Shown piece after piece: positions 55,426 to 63,653 of a stretch of DNA of 64,000 nucleotides (the first letter of the stretch is position 1; the number at the start of each line of letters is the position of its first letter). This stretch comes from Planctomycetaceae bacterium (GTDB lineage Bacteria > Planctomycetota > Planctomycetia > Pirellulales > Pirellulaceae). A program made the position numbers and the translations under genes. The stretch is taken from the NCBI GenBank assembly GCA_020638995.1, contig JACKHM010000001.1:3596001-3660000 (forward strand), in the 5' to 3' direction. The notes under the pieces are model-generated. The model made no database searches. It was not told the origin of the DNA and saw only the letters and a list, made by a program, of their open reading frames with translations.

Positions 55426-55890
55426 GTGACAGACAATTGGAATGCCGAACTCTACGGCGACAAACACTCTTTTGTCTGGAAGCTGGGTTCGTCGGTTGCC
55501 GAGTTGCTGTCTCCGTAACCCGGCGAGCGGATTCTTGATCTCGGTTGCGGCACGGGGCAACTGACGGCCCAGATCGCACAATCTGGAGCCACAGTCGTCG
55601 GCTTGGACAATTCACCAGCGATGGCTAACGAAGCTCGACGTCTCTACCCGCAACTTGAGTTTCGGGAAGCTGATGCACGTGACTTCGATGTAGCCGAGCC
55701 ATTCGATGCTGTGTTCTCGAACGCCGTGCTGCACCGGATCGTTACGCAGCAATCTTCGCAGAGCCACCGAACAAGCGCCGATCTGTACTCGATCTCTTTG
55801 GGGTCTCGCCCGAAGTTGAACCGAGCCCGAGTCCTTGTTGGTTCACCTGTCAGTGGATCAATCTTGAAGCCAATCTGTGGTCGCCGATGA
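55426..55890 (+). pseudogene. Class I SAM methyltransferase killed by a nonsense codon
   Basis: The GTG at 55426 (AGAGGT upstream) opens TDNWNAELYGDKHSFVWKLG, then SSVAELLSP and TAA at 55516-55518. The frame continues without shift into the SAM site PGERILDLGCGTGQLTAQIA, VVGLDNSPAMANEARRLYPQ and FDAVFSNAVLH. One base (C to T, Gln to stop) explains the break. After VLHR the similarity ends, so the C-terminal half is also lost or shifted before the stop at 55890. It belongs to the Tam/ubiE-like group. Confidence 0.75.
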
Positions 55891-56090
55891 CCCTTGCTCT
55901 TAGTGTTTCCGTTGCGTCGCCGAGTTTGTCATTGCCGGACCTGTTCGCATGTTGTTCGCATCGAAGGAAAGCCGGGTGGCCATCCAATTCCATGGAGAAG
56001 TTGGGTAACAGGTCCATGCCTTATCGGAAACTGTGGGCTCTCATCGGACAGGCTGGGAAACTAGAAGACCTCAACTCCGCAAATCCAACG

Positions 56091-56127
56091 AAAAGGGCCG
56101 CTTACGGCTGTTCGTAAGCGGCCTTTT
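56091..56127. terminator. Hairpin terminator between convergent units
   Basis: AAAAGGGCCGCTTACG pairs with CGTAAGCGGCCTTTT around a six-base loop, with one bulged G. A/T runs on both sides of the stem allow it to work in both directions. It lies between the broken methyltransferase (plus) and the PCMT gene (minus). The stretches 55891-56090 and 56128-56277 hold nothing else recognisable. Confidence 0.7.
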
Positions 56128-56277
56128 GGAGCCAAACAGTGGAGGCTGGAGCACGCCAATAGAACTTATTGTGACCGGGGTTAATGAGATGGCTAGCTCA
56201 GTATCCGAACTGATTCTGGTAATCCTGTGCGTCCGTTTTGAATAGCCAACGTCACGTGGCAGCGTGAACGCAATTCC

Positions 56278-57492
56278 TCAGTCGACGGCGGATATCTGTA
56301 CGTTGTCAAACGAGACTTCGCCTGTCCCGCCGATCAGCCCGATATTGACAATGCCTTCGCGCGCGGTTCGCGGGACTCTGAGAATCCCCTTCATTTCGGT
56401 CCAGCCGAATGTGCCGCGCCAAGGACCCAGGACGGCACTTCCAACCGGCGAGCGGTTTGCGTCGAGGAAGATAGTTCCAACCTGAGCCAGTTGGTCGGGA
56501 GCAATGCCAATTCCTACGTTGGTCCCTTTTACGACGCAGGAAACCTGCAACTGGCGAACCTCAGTTCCATCAATCGCAAAACCTTGCAGAGCGCGGCTGC
56601 TACGTCCCCGCTCGAAGTTGCTAAACGTCACGTAACTCCGGCCATCAGGGGCGTCGCCTGAGTCGACTTTCATCTGCCGAGCATAAAACCAGCCTGTCAA
56701 ATTGCCGCTGTCGGGAAGGATGTCTTCAAAGCTCGGGTTGGTGAGTTCGGGATGGAGCGGGTCAGCCGGAACCGCGCGCTGCTCAGCGGCTTCGCCCGTC
56801 ATGGGAACGAACAACGTCGGCTGCAACGCCACATTCTTCAATTCGCCGTGCTCTTTCGTGAGTAAATGCAGGACCTGCTGGTACGGCTCGCCCATGGGCA
56901 CGATGATCCGTCCTCCTTCCTTGAGTTGATCGATTAGCGGCTGCGGTACATTTTCTGGCGAGCAAGTTAGGATGATCTTGTCGAAGGGGGCCTTTTCCGG
57001 CCAACCAAGATAGCCATCGCCGATCTTGGTGAACACGTTATCGTATTTCAGTTTCGCCAATGTTCGCGCCGCGCTTCTGCCAAGTTTTTCAACGATCTCG
57101 ATGGAATAGACTTCCTTCACCAATCCACTCAATACGGCTGCCTGATAGCCGCAGCCCGTGCCAACTTCCAGGACGATGTCAGTCGGCTGAGGATCGAGTT
57201 GTTCGGTCATAAAGGCGACCAGCCCTGGCGGCGTGATCGTTTGATGTTCACCGATGGGCAGCGACATGTCTTTATAAGCGCTCGTGCGCTGATTGGTAGC
57301 AAGAAACAAATGTCGCGGTGTCGTTGCCATCGCCTGAATGACCCGTTCGTTCGTAATCCCCGCGCCCCGGATGCCGTCGACGACCATTTGCTCGCGAGCT
57401 TGATCGAGCGATTGCGCCGTTGCCAACGGAGAAGCGAAGCAGATCGCTAGGCTGATCGAAGCGAAAACTGGCATGAAAACGCGGACACTCAC
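56278..57492 (-). CDS. Exported protein-L-isoaspartate methyltransferase with a C-terminal CBM-like domain
   Basis: A 404-residue protein from the GTG at 57492 (GGGGGAGA upstream). A signal peptide (VFASISLAICFASPLATAQS) precedes a PCMT domain at about 30-235: SAYKDMSLPIGEHQTITPPG, the SAM loop VLEVGTGCGYQAAVLSGLV, and IILTCSPENVPQPLIDQLKE. Residues about 250-404 resemble a CBM4/9 beta-sandwich (NPSFEDILPDSGNLTGWFYA, ending GGTGEVSFDNVQI). PCMT repairs isoaspartyl residues and is normally cytoplasmic, where SAM is available, so export is puzzling. The methyltransferase fold may serve another role. Confidence 0.82.
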   Translation of the reverse strand: MSVRVFMPVFASISLAICFASPLATAQSLDQAREQMVVDGIRGAGITNERVIQAMATTPRHLFLATNQRTSAYKDMSLPIGEHQTITPPGLVAFMTEQLDPQPTDIVLEVGTGCGYQAAVLSGLVKEVYSIEIVEKLGRSAARTLAKLKYDNVFTKIGDGYLGWPEKAPFDKIILTCSPENVPQPLIDQLKEGGRIIVPMGEPYQQVLHLLTKEHGELKNVALQPTLFVPMTGEAAEQRAVPADPLHPELTNPSFEDILPDSGNLTGWFYARQMKVDSGDAPDGRSYVTFSNFERGRSSRALQGFAIDGTEVRQLQVSCVVKGTNVGIGIAPDQLAQVGTIFLDANRSPVGSAVLGPWRGTFGWTEMKGILRVPRTAREGIVNIGLIGGTGEVSFDNVQISAVD

Positions 57493-58195
57493 GATGGTCT
57501 CCCCCTGTTAATTGAATGGTCTTCGAGCATCTTTACCTGGGCGGTCGTTGACGGGACCCTGCAGAGTCCCCCATTTCCCAGATTAGTTACCGCATGTTTT
57601 CACTGCGAAGAGGTTCAACCCAGGGTAAGGCAGAATCGCGATATTCGGTTTCGGTTGTAACAGATGCCCGCCCATTCACTCTAAAAAGAGGGGCTGACTC
57701 TCGCTAGGGAATCGCAGTAGAGGTTCGCTTTGAAGACGACAAAGGGATCGTTGCGAGTCGTGTGGCGTCGGTACTTGGACAGTTTTACAGAGAGTTTCGG
57801 CATTATGCGGCTCCTCAAATTGCCAAAGGGACACCGTGTCGTTTTGGCTCTACGAAAAGCACCGCACGGCCGAACGTCAGCAGTTATCGTAATTGCTGAT
57901 TCGGCTTTGGATTATGGTGAGTGGAGGATCGAGGACACCAGTAGAACTTTTCGCGGCTGGCGTACAAGCGTGGAGTCACGCTGAGATCGGTGTTGTTTCA
58001 GCGTTTTCCGCAACAACCGAGTAGCTTGGATGCTTGTGGCGAGTCAGTTCAGAGATTTTGAACCGGACTCATTTGATGCGAAGGCTTCGCTGAGACTGAC
58101 CGAGTTGGCTTGCACGCTCAGGTTGACGATTCGGATGCCGTCGGGTAGACCTGCCAGCATGAGATCACGACGGATGCAAAATCAGAGAATCACGA
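57493..58195. other. Intergenic region without a clear gene
   Basis: About 700 bp. An 84-codon plus-strand frame (57730-57984) opens with TTG, has no ribosome site and matches nothing I know, so it is not annotated. On the minus strand about 58190-58050 reads as a coherent 38-residue stretch (LAGLPDGIRIVNLSVQANSV) ending in a stop, possibly the tail of a lost gene. No terminator or promoter stands out. Confidence 0.35.
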
Positions 58196-59347
58196 ATGAA
58201 TGAGTCCGAATTACAAGCCTCAAAAGGAATCGGATTCGACGCGCTGGTCAAGCAAATTCGCCAGATTGATGAGCAGGCTCGGCGCGACACAGCACGAGCA
58301 GTCAATCTCGGATTGACGCTTCGCAACTGGTCGATTGGTTTCTACATCGATCAGTACGAACTCAAAGGCGAGGACCGGTCGAAGTACGGTGATGAGTTGT
58401 ATCGCCGGCTGGCTGAGGGGCTGGGTGCTTTGGGCGTCAAGAGTTGCGACAGGCGACAGCTCTACCGCTACCGCGACTTTTTTCAGACCTACCCGCAGAT
58501 TGTAGGGTCACTGTCCCCACAATTCGCTGCGTTGATGCCGCCAACTACAGAATCTGTGGCAGAAACCGCTCATCCACAGAAAGTGGGGGCAGTGCCCCCA
58601 CAATTGTCGATGCCACCCGACCGGCTGCTCAATTCGTTGTCCTACAGCCACTTGGAGCAACTTGTCGCCATCGACGATTCGCTCAAACGAACGTTCTACG
58701 AGGTGGAATGCGTGAGGGGCGGATGGTCGGTTCGTGAACTCAAACGGCAAATCGGCAGCCTCTACTTCGAGCGATCCGCTCTGTCAAAAGACAAGGAGGC
58801 TCTGGCGAAGCACGTTCAAACCATGGCGGAATCCAACGAGCCGAGTCTGGTTCTTCGCGACCCAGTCGTATTCGAGTTTCTCGGAGTGCGTCCGCAGGAC
58901 ACGATGCTGGAGACCGACCTTGAACATGCTCTGCTCGACAAACTGGAACCGTTCCTGCTGGAACTTGGCCGTGGTTTCTGCTTCGAGGCTCGGCAGAAGA
59001 GAATCGTTATCGGTGGCGAGTACTTCTACGTTGATCTTGTCTTCTATCACCGCATTCTGAAATGCCATGTGCTGGTCGAACTGAAGACAGAACCGTTCAC
59101 GCACGAGAACCTTGGACAACTCAACACATATCTGAACTGGTACGCTGAAAACGAGCGATCCGACGACGACAATCCGCCCGTCGGCATTCTTCTCTGCACG
59201 AACAAGAACGACGCCCTCGTGAAGTACGCCGTGGCGGGAATGGACAACCAGTTGTTCGTTTCACGCTATCAGGTTGCATTGCCCGACAAAAACCAGATCG
59301 AAGCGTTCATCGAGTCGGAACTGAAAGCGAGCCGTGATCAACTCTGA
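58196..59347 (+). CDS. PDDEXK nuclease of the YhcG/DUF1016 family
   Basis: A 383-residue protein. The DUF1016 N-terminal domain (about 5-180) includes LTLRNWSIGFYIDQYELKGE and SCDRRQLYRYRDFFQTYPQI. The C-terminal PDDEXK domain has the catalytic string GEYFYVDLVFYHRILKCHVL followed by VELKTEPFTHENLGQLNTYL (D...ELK). Members often lie beside restriction-modification or other defence genes. A repeated palindrome is embedded at codons about 103-109 and 130-136. It is followed 61 bp later by a SWIM-domain gene on the same strand. Confidence 0.85.
   Translation: MNESELQASKGIGFDALVKQIRQIDEQARRDTARAVNLGLTLRNWSIGFYIDQYELKGEDRSKYGDELYRRLAEGLGALGVKSCDRRQLYRYRDFFQTYPQIVGSLSPQFAALMPPTTESVAETAHPQKVGAVPPQLSMPPDRLLNSLSYSHLEQLVAIDDSLKRTFYEVECVRGGWSVRELKRQIGSLYFERSALSKDKEALAKHVQTMAESNEPSLVLRDPVVFEFLGVRPQDTMLETDLEHALLDKLEPFLLELGRGFCFEARQKRIVIGGEYFYVDLVFYHRILKCHVLVELKTEPFTHENLGQLNTYLNWYAENERSDDDNPPVGILLCTNKNDALVKYAVAGMDNQLFVSRYQVALPDKNQIEAFIESELKASRDQL
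58502..58601 (+). repeat. Two related palindromic repeats inside the DUF1016 gene
   Basis: GTGGGGGCA-G-TGCCCCCAC (58583-58601) is a perfect 9-bp inverted repeat. A diverged copy GTAGGGTCA-C-TGTCCCCAC lies at 58502-58520, and both are followed by AATT. They encode the parallel peptides VGSLSPQF and VGAVPPQL in the linker between the two domains, so a repeat seems to have been inserted in frame. It resembles REP-type palindromes. Confidence 0.55.
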
Positions 59348-59408
59348 TTCGATCAATCAGACATCGCCCGCCCATGAGACAGGCGCAGACCGGTAACCAG
59401 GACGGAAT

Positions 59409-61556
59409 GTGAAGAAAGCGACAAAATCACAACAGTCAGCGGCTCAGACGTTTCCTTGGGAGAAGCTGACGTGGGATCACCTTTCGGGGTGGACGGATTC
59501 ACGCAGCCTGGACCGTGGGCGGTCGTATCAGCGCCGAGGTGCAGTCAGGAATCTGAATCTGCTTCCCGACGGAGGGCTGCTGGCCGATGTTTCGGGAACT
59601 CATCGATACGCAACTCGTATTTCAGTGAAGGGACGAGGTCGTGATCTGAGCAACCGTCTTGAAGCTGTCTGTTCCTGTCCCGTTGGTCGACGCTGCAAAC
59701 ATGGCGTGGCCGTCATTCTGGAGTTCCTCAACTCGATCGAAAACGGCACGGCAGTTCCGCTGACTGATGACAACGATCGGCGGCTGACTCTGATCGAGAA
59801 CGGCTGGGACGACGGGCTTTCGTACGACGAGGAAATCGATGAAGCAGAGTTCGACGACGATGACATCCCCGTGACAAAGGACAACGGCAAATCGAACATC
59901 CGGAAATCCGGATCTCGAAAGAACAAGTCGTTGGGCAGGCCGGCAGGCTCGAAACGGAAGATTACGGACGCCAACATTGTCGATTTCCTGAAGGCAAAGA
60001 GCAAAGACGATCTGGTCAACATCATCATGCAGGTCTGCCACGGTGACGCGAAGCTCAGGCAGACGTACGTGGATCGGATCATGCTGGAGACAGGCGACCA
60101 CGCGGCAATGATTCGTGAGGCTCGGAAGGAACTTCGGTCAGTTACGTCAGAAGACGCGTGGTACAACGCGTGGGAAGGGCATGGCACCCTGCCCGACTAC
60201 TCGCGTTTACGCTCTCAGCTTCGATCGCTGGTCGATACGGAACAGTTCGACGCCGTGGTTGAGCTTGGACGCGAACTCATCGAACTCGGCATGCAGCAGG
60301 TCGGAGAATCGCACGATCAAGGCGAAACAGCCGGGCAGATCATGTCGGCGCTTTCGATTGTTGCCGAAGCGATTGTGCCCTGCTCGCTGACCGATGTGGA
60401 CAAGATCCTGTTCGTGATTGACTCCTTTCTGCAGGATAGCTACGACTTGTGTGATTCATTCAGTCACGTTCTTGACCGCCGTTATCCCGAATCGGCGTGG
60501 GCGAATGTCGCGGAGAAGCTCAAATCACGCCTGCCTTCTCATGCGACAGACAGGAAGAATCGGGCGACCGCTGATTTCACAAGTTCCTACCAGAGAGAGA
60601 GGTTGTCTGGCTGGATCATCGACGCGCTGGAAGCCTCAGGCGACGAAACTGCTGCGACCGACTTCTGCATCGAAGAAGCCACAAAGGCGGGAAGCTATCA
60701 GCGCGCTGTCGACCGCCTGGTCGCACTGAAGCGATATGACGAAGCGAAAGAACTGGCCTCACAGGGGCTGGAGAACACCGACCCCACATACGCAGGACTG
60801 ATCAATCGTCTGCAGGATTCACTGGCGGTGATTGCAGCCAGGAGCAAAGACCACTCCGTCGCTGCAGCGATCGCTGCAGAGCGTTTCGTCGCGCGTCCTG
60901 GTGTGTCGGCACTTCAGGATTTACTGAAGGCGGCAAAGAAAGCGAAGTGCGAAGCGGCGGCGAAGACGGTCGCGATGAACTTCCTGGAAACCGGCAAGCG
61001 TCCGGTGTTCACGGAAGCAACGACGCGATCCAACAGGAAAAAGAAGGCCGCAGATCCGCAAACTGACCGCTGGCCATTTCCCGCACCGCCCGGCGCGAAC
61101 GACAGTAACTCGCGTCCTGATCGCGGTCAGGCAGGAAAGCCCAGTCCGCATTTCGACGTGCTCATCCGCCTGTCGATTCAGCAGGGCGCCCCGGAGTCCG
61201 TCCTGCGATGGTACGACCAGTGGCAGGCATTGGAAGCACGGAAGCGCTTTCGATTTAACCGATTTGAAACGGAAGTCGCCGATGCGGTCGCATCGACTCA
61301 CCCCGACCGCGCGGTTGAGTTGTATTGTGCCGAAGCAGACCGACTGGCGGCAGAAACCAACACGAAGCTCTACCCGCAATCGGTCTCACTTCTGAAGAAG
61401 GCTCGCAAGGTGCTGAAGTCACAAAAACGCGAGCACGAATTTGAGGCCCTCCTGGCAACCTTCCACGACCGGCACCATCGCAAACGGCGCCTCGTCGAAC
61501 TGCTTCACGGTCTTGGCGGCCAGCCCATCGTGAGCAAACGCCGCAGCAACAGATAA
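59409..61556 (+). CDS. SWIM zinc-finger domain protein
   Basis: A 715-residue protein (GTG start). The SWIM domain near residues 50-115 contains EAVCSCPVGRRCKHGVAVIL, giving the CxC...CxH zinc ligands. A charged linker (FDDDDIPVTKDNGKSNIRKS) and a long alpha-helical TPR-like region follow, with repeats such as YQRAVDRLVALKRYDEAKEL. No helicase (SNF2) domain follows, unlike many SWIM proteins. SWIM domains bind nucleic acids or proteins. It is probably co-transcribed with the DUF1016 nuclease 61 bp upstream; whether they act together is unknown. Confidence 0.8.
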   Translation: MKKATKSQQSAAQTFPWEKLTWDHLSGWTDSRSLDRGRSYQRRGAVRNLNLLPDGGLLADVSGTHRYATRISVKGRGRDLSNRLEAVCSCPVGRRCKHGVAVILEFLNSIENGTAVPLTDDNDRRLTLIENGWDDGLSYDEEIDEAEFDDDDIPVTKDNGKSNIRKSGSRKNKSLGRPAGSKRKITDANIVDFLKAKSKDDLVNIIMQVCHGDAKLRQTYVDRIMLETGDHAAMIREARKELRSVTSEDAWYNAWEGHGTLPDYSRLRSQLRSLVDTEQFDAVVELGRELIELGMQQVGESHDQGETAGQIMSALSIVAEAIVPCSLTDVDKILFVIDSFLQDSYDLCDSFSHVLDRRYPESAWANVAEKLKSRLPSHATDRKNRATADFTSSYQRERLSGWIIDALEASGDETAATDFCIEEATKAGSYQRAVDRLVALKRYDEAKELASQGLENTDPTYAGLINRLQDSLAVIAARSKDHSVAAAIAAERFVARPGVSALQDLLKAAKKAKCEAAAKTVAMNFLETGKRPVFTEATTRSNRKKKAADPQTDRWPFPAPPGANDSNSRPDRGQAGKPSPHFDVLIRLSIQQGAPESVLRWYDQWQALEARKRFRFNRFETEVADAVASTHPDRAVELYCAEADRLAAETNTKLYPQSVSLLKKARKVLKSQKREHEFEALLATFHDRHHRKRRLVELLHGLGGQPIVSKRRSNR

Positions 61557-61860
61557 CAGCGTGACATGGAGGCGGTGTCTTCCGCGACCGGCAGTTCCCC
61601 TGGCGATCAGCATATGCGAGAGACGTCGGCTTCCATCCCCTGGCTTGTGATGCGCGACGATCGGCGCTGGCGCCGGGAGATTCAAGTTCGGCATACGTCT
61701 GACTGAATCTAATTGTCACAGCGGCATTGCGGTAGTCGACCGTATTGCTCGCAGGAAAATGGACAGTTGAACTCAGCAACCCATTGCAGATCAACCACTT
61801 GCGTCCTCAGCCTGCTGCAACGTCAATTCGATTGAACTTCACGTCACAGATCGAAAACAC
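61557..61860. other. Gap between the SWIM gene and the tRNA terminator
   Basis: About 300 bp with no credible gene. A palindromic CGGCGC-TG-GCGCCG lies near 61663-61676 but has no T run, so it is at best a weak terminator for the SWIM gene. No attachment-site duplicate of the tRNA end was found. Confidence 0.4.
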
Positions 61861-61894
61861 AAAAAAAAGCCGCGAATCAACGCCGATTCGCGGC
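61861..61894 (-). terminator. Rho-independent terminator of the tRNA-Ala gene
   Basis: On the minus strand a perfect 10-bp stem GCCGCGAATC/GATTCGCGGC with a six-base loop is followed by eight T residues. It ends transcription 27 bases after the tRNA 3' end. Confidence 0.88.
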
Positions 61895-61919
61895 ACGTGG
61901 AATGAGTCCGGTTCGTTTG

Positions 61920-61994
<75 letters not shown>

Positions 61995-62005
61995 GTGGTG
62001 TTCAC

Positions 62006-62047
62006 TTCGTCTAGTCTCGGCTGATTGAAAACAAATCGTTAGACGAA
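62006..62047 (-). promoter_or_regulatory. Inverted repeat upstream of tRNA-Ala
   Basis: TTCGTCTA (62006-62013) and TAGACGAA (62040-62047) form an 8-bp perfect inverted repeat with a 26-base spacer, 12 bases before the tRNA 5' end on its upstream side. It may be part of the promoter or an operator; no clear -10/-35 pair is seen. Confidence 0.25.
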
Positions 62048-62173
62048 TTGGAGCTCCTGGACCGTCGCAGTCCACAACCTGAGAAACTATCAATGCCCTG
62101 CCGGAGTGTCAAGGACGGCATAAGCTGAGGCCGCGACATCGCTTGCGTCACCGTGTCGTTCCGCATTTGAGGC

Positions 62174-62956
62174 TCAACTCGTGTATTTTCGGTCGAAATG
62201 TGTATACCCGCCATCGACAAATATAATTTGCCCCGTCGTGTGGCTCGAACGAGGCGAAGCGAGGAAGACAACCATATCGGCAAGTTCTTCCTTGGTCGTA
62301 AAGCGGTGTCCCAGAGGTATCAGGTTCTCGATGCCGCGTTTCGCGGCAATCGGGTCGGGCGAAGCATCGATGATGTGGCTATACAGCGGGGTCCATGTCT
62401 CAGCCGGGAGTACCGCATTCACACGGATTCCAAATTCCGCCAAATCGAGTGCCCACTCGCGCGTGAGCCCGTTGATCGCGCCTTTTGCCGCCGCGTAACC
62501 GGATGTCCCCCCTTGGCCGGTCACGCTGACTTTCGACCCAATGTTGATGATCACACCTCGCGACTTCTTCAATTCAGCCAACGAGTGATGCACGAGCAAG
62601 TAGTAATGGAACAGATTTCTCTGAAGTGAACCGACGAACGCTTCGAGACCCGCTTCGATCCCAACGCCGTCGTTTACTCCCGCATTATTTATCAAAACGT
62701 CGATCCGCCCGAACCGATCAATTGCTCGACTGACGACTTCGGCGCAAGCCTGCTCGTTGCACAGATCCGCTTGGAGAAAGAAACATTCTTTGCCGAGCGC
62801 CTCGTACTCACGTTCGAGCGCTTCGCCTTCAGCCGTACTTCGATTCACGTTGGCAACTTTGGCACCTTCAGCCAGCAGCGAACGAACGATCCCTTCGCCG
62901 ATGCCCTTCGAGCCACCCGTTACCAAAGCGACCTTGTCCTTTAGCTCCAAATCCAT
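62174..62956 (-). CDS. Short-chain dehydrogenase/reductase (sugar dehydrogenase type)
   Basis: 260 residues from the ATG at 62956, which has AGGTGA five bases upstream; the longer frame to 63115 lacks this. Classical SDR motifs are VALVTGGSKGIGEGIV (NAD(P) loop), VLINNAGVNDG, the active-site region GSKVSVTGQGGTSGYAAAKG (Ser and YxxxK), and the C-terminal GQIIFVDGGYTHFDRKY. The C-terminal form is close to L-fucose/other sugar dehydrogenases of this family, so a sugar substrate is likely but not certain. Confidence 0.87.
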   Translation of the reverse strand: MDLELKDKVALVTGGSKGIGEGIVRSLLAEGAKVANVNRSTAEGEALEREYEALGKECFFLQADLCNEQACAEVVSRAIDRFGRIDVLINNAGVNDGVGIEAGLEAFVGSLQRNLFHYYLLVHHSLAELKKSRGVIINIGSKVSVTGQGGTSGYAAAKGAINGLTREWALDLAEFGIRVNAVLPAETWTPLYSHIIDASPDPIAAKRGIENLIPLGHRFTTKEELADMVVFLASPRSSHTTGQIIFVDGGYTHFDRKYTS

Positions 62957-63145
62957 CGAGTCACCTATTTGCAACTTTGCTTCACTTGTCGCAACTTCCC
63001 CGGCACGCGCGGCCATCTTAGCCCGCTGTCGCGAGCCGCGAAAGTAGCGGGCCGCGCCGCTCGCGGTTGCTTTGACTTCGATGCAAGGCTTTGTACAATC
63101 GGAGGTTAGCGGCAAGGATAGTGACTTCAGCAGAATAGAGCGAAT

Positions 63146-63334
63146 ATGTCGGGCGTCGGAGTTTCTCTTTCGCGGCGAGCGAAGCGTACACGACGGGGAG
63201 TCGCGACGTTAGACTATGTATTGTTGTTGGCCATCGTCTTGCCAATGGCAACATTTGCCTTGTGGGCCAGCCCTCGGATCATGAATCTGGTCTACGAAAT
63301 GACATGCGTTCTGGTTTCTTGGCCTTTTATGTAG
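63146..63334 (+). CDS. Flp/Tad-type prepilin-like small protein
   Basis: A 62-residue protein with a basic leader (SRRAKRTRRG) followed by a hydrophobic segment VATLDYVLLLAIVLPMATFA. This is the layout of class III prepilins, cleaved after Gly with an acidic residue near position 5. It stands just before a second such peptide and a prepilin peptidase. Identification rests on this layout and context. Confidence 0.6.
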   Translation: MSGVGVSLSRRAKRTRRGVATLDYVLLLAIVLPMATFALWASPRIMNLVYEMTCVLVSWPFM

Positions 63335-63350
63335 TTGAAGCGTGATATCT

Positions 63351-63641
63351 ATGAAGGTGACATCTCCCCAACCAGAAACGCCCATGACGAAGATGGCCAA
63401 ACAAACCGCCGTTCCAGCCGACTCACAACAACGCCCAAACGCGTCGACTTGGAATCTGCTCCGGCGAATCCACCGCGACGAGGAAGGTGCCGTGAGCATT
63501 GAAACAATTTTGATCATCGCGGCGATTGCGATTCCAATCCTCATCTTCATCATCAAATTCGGTTGGCCGCGGATCAAGGCATGGTTTAATCAGGGAATGC
63601 AAGAACTCGAAGGCGGGATGGATGATGCGGCGGGCGCTTAA
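63351..63641 (+). CDS. Flp-type pilin-like protein
   Basis: A 96-residue protein from the ATG at 63351; ATG codons at 63384 and 63393 are alternatives. The pilin-type segment is EEGAVSIETILIIAAIAIPI then LIFIIKFG, with a cleavage-like Gly-Ala and a conserved Glu at +5. Its hydrophilic N-terminal leader is unusually long, about 50 residues. It is 12 bases from a CpaA-type peptidase gene, which would process it. Confidence 0.65.
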   Translation: MKVTSPQPETPMTKMAKQTAVPADSQQRPNASTWNLLRRIHRDEEGAVSIETILIIAAIAIPILIFIIKFGWPRIKAWFNQGMQELEGGMDDAAGA

Positions 63642-63653
63642 CGAAAGCTGAGC

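Noticed and set aside
55314..55538. 74-codon frame before the broken methyltransferase
   Set aside because: It has no ribosome site or family match and overlaps the better methyltransferase frame.
57730..57984. 84-codon frame opening with TTG
   Set aside because: It has no ribosome binding site, homology or conserved neighbour.
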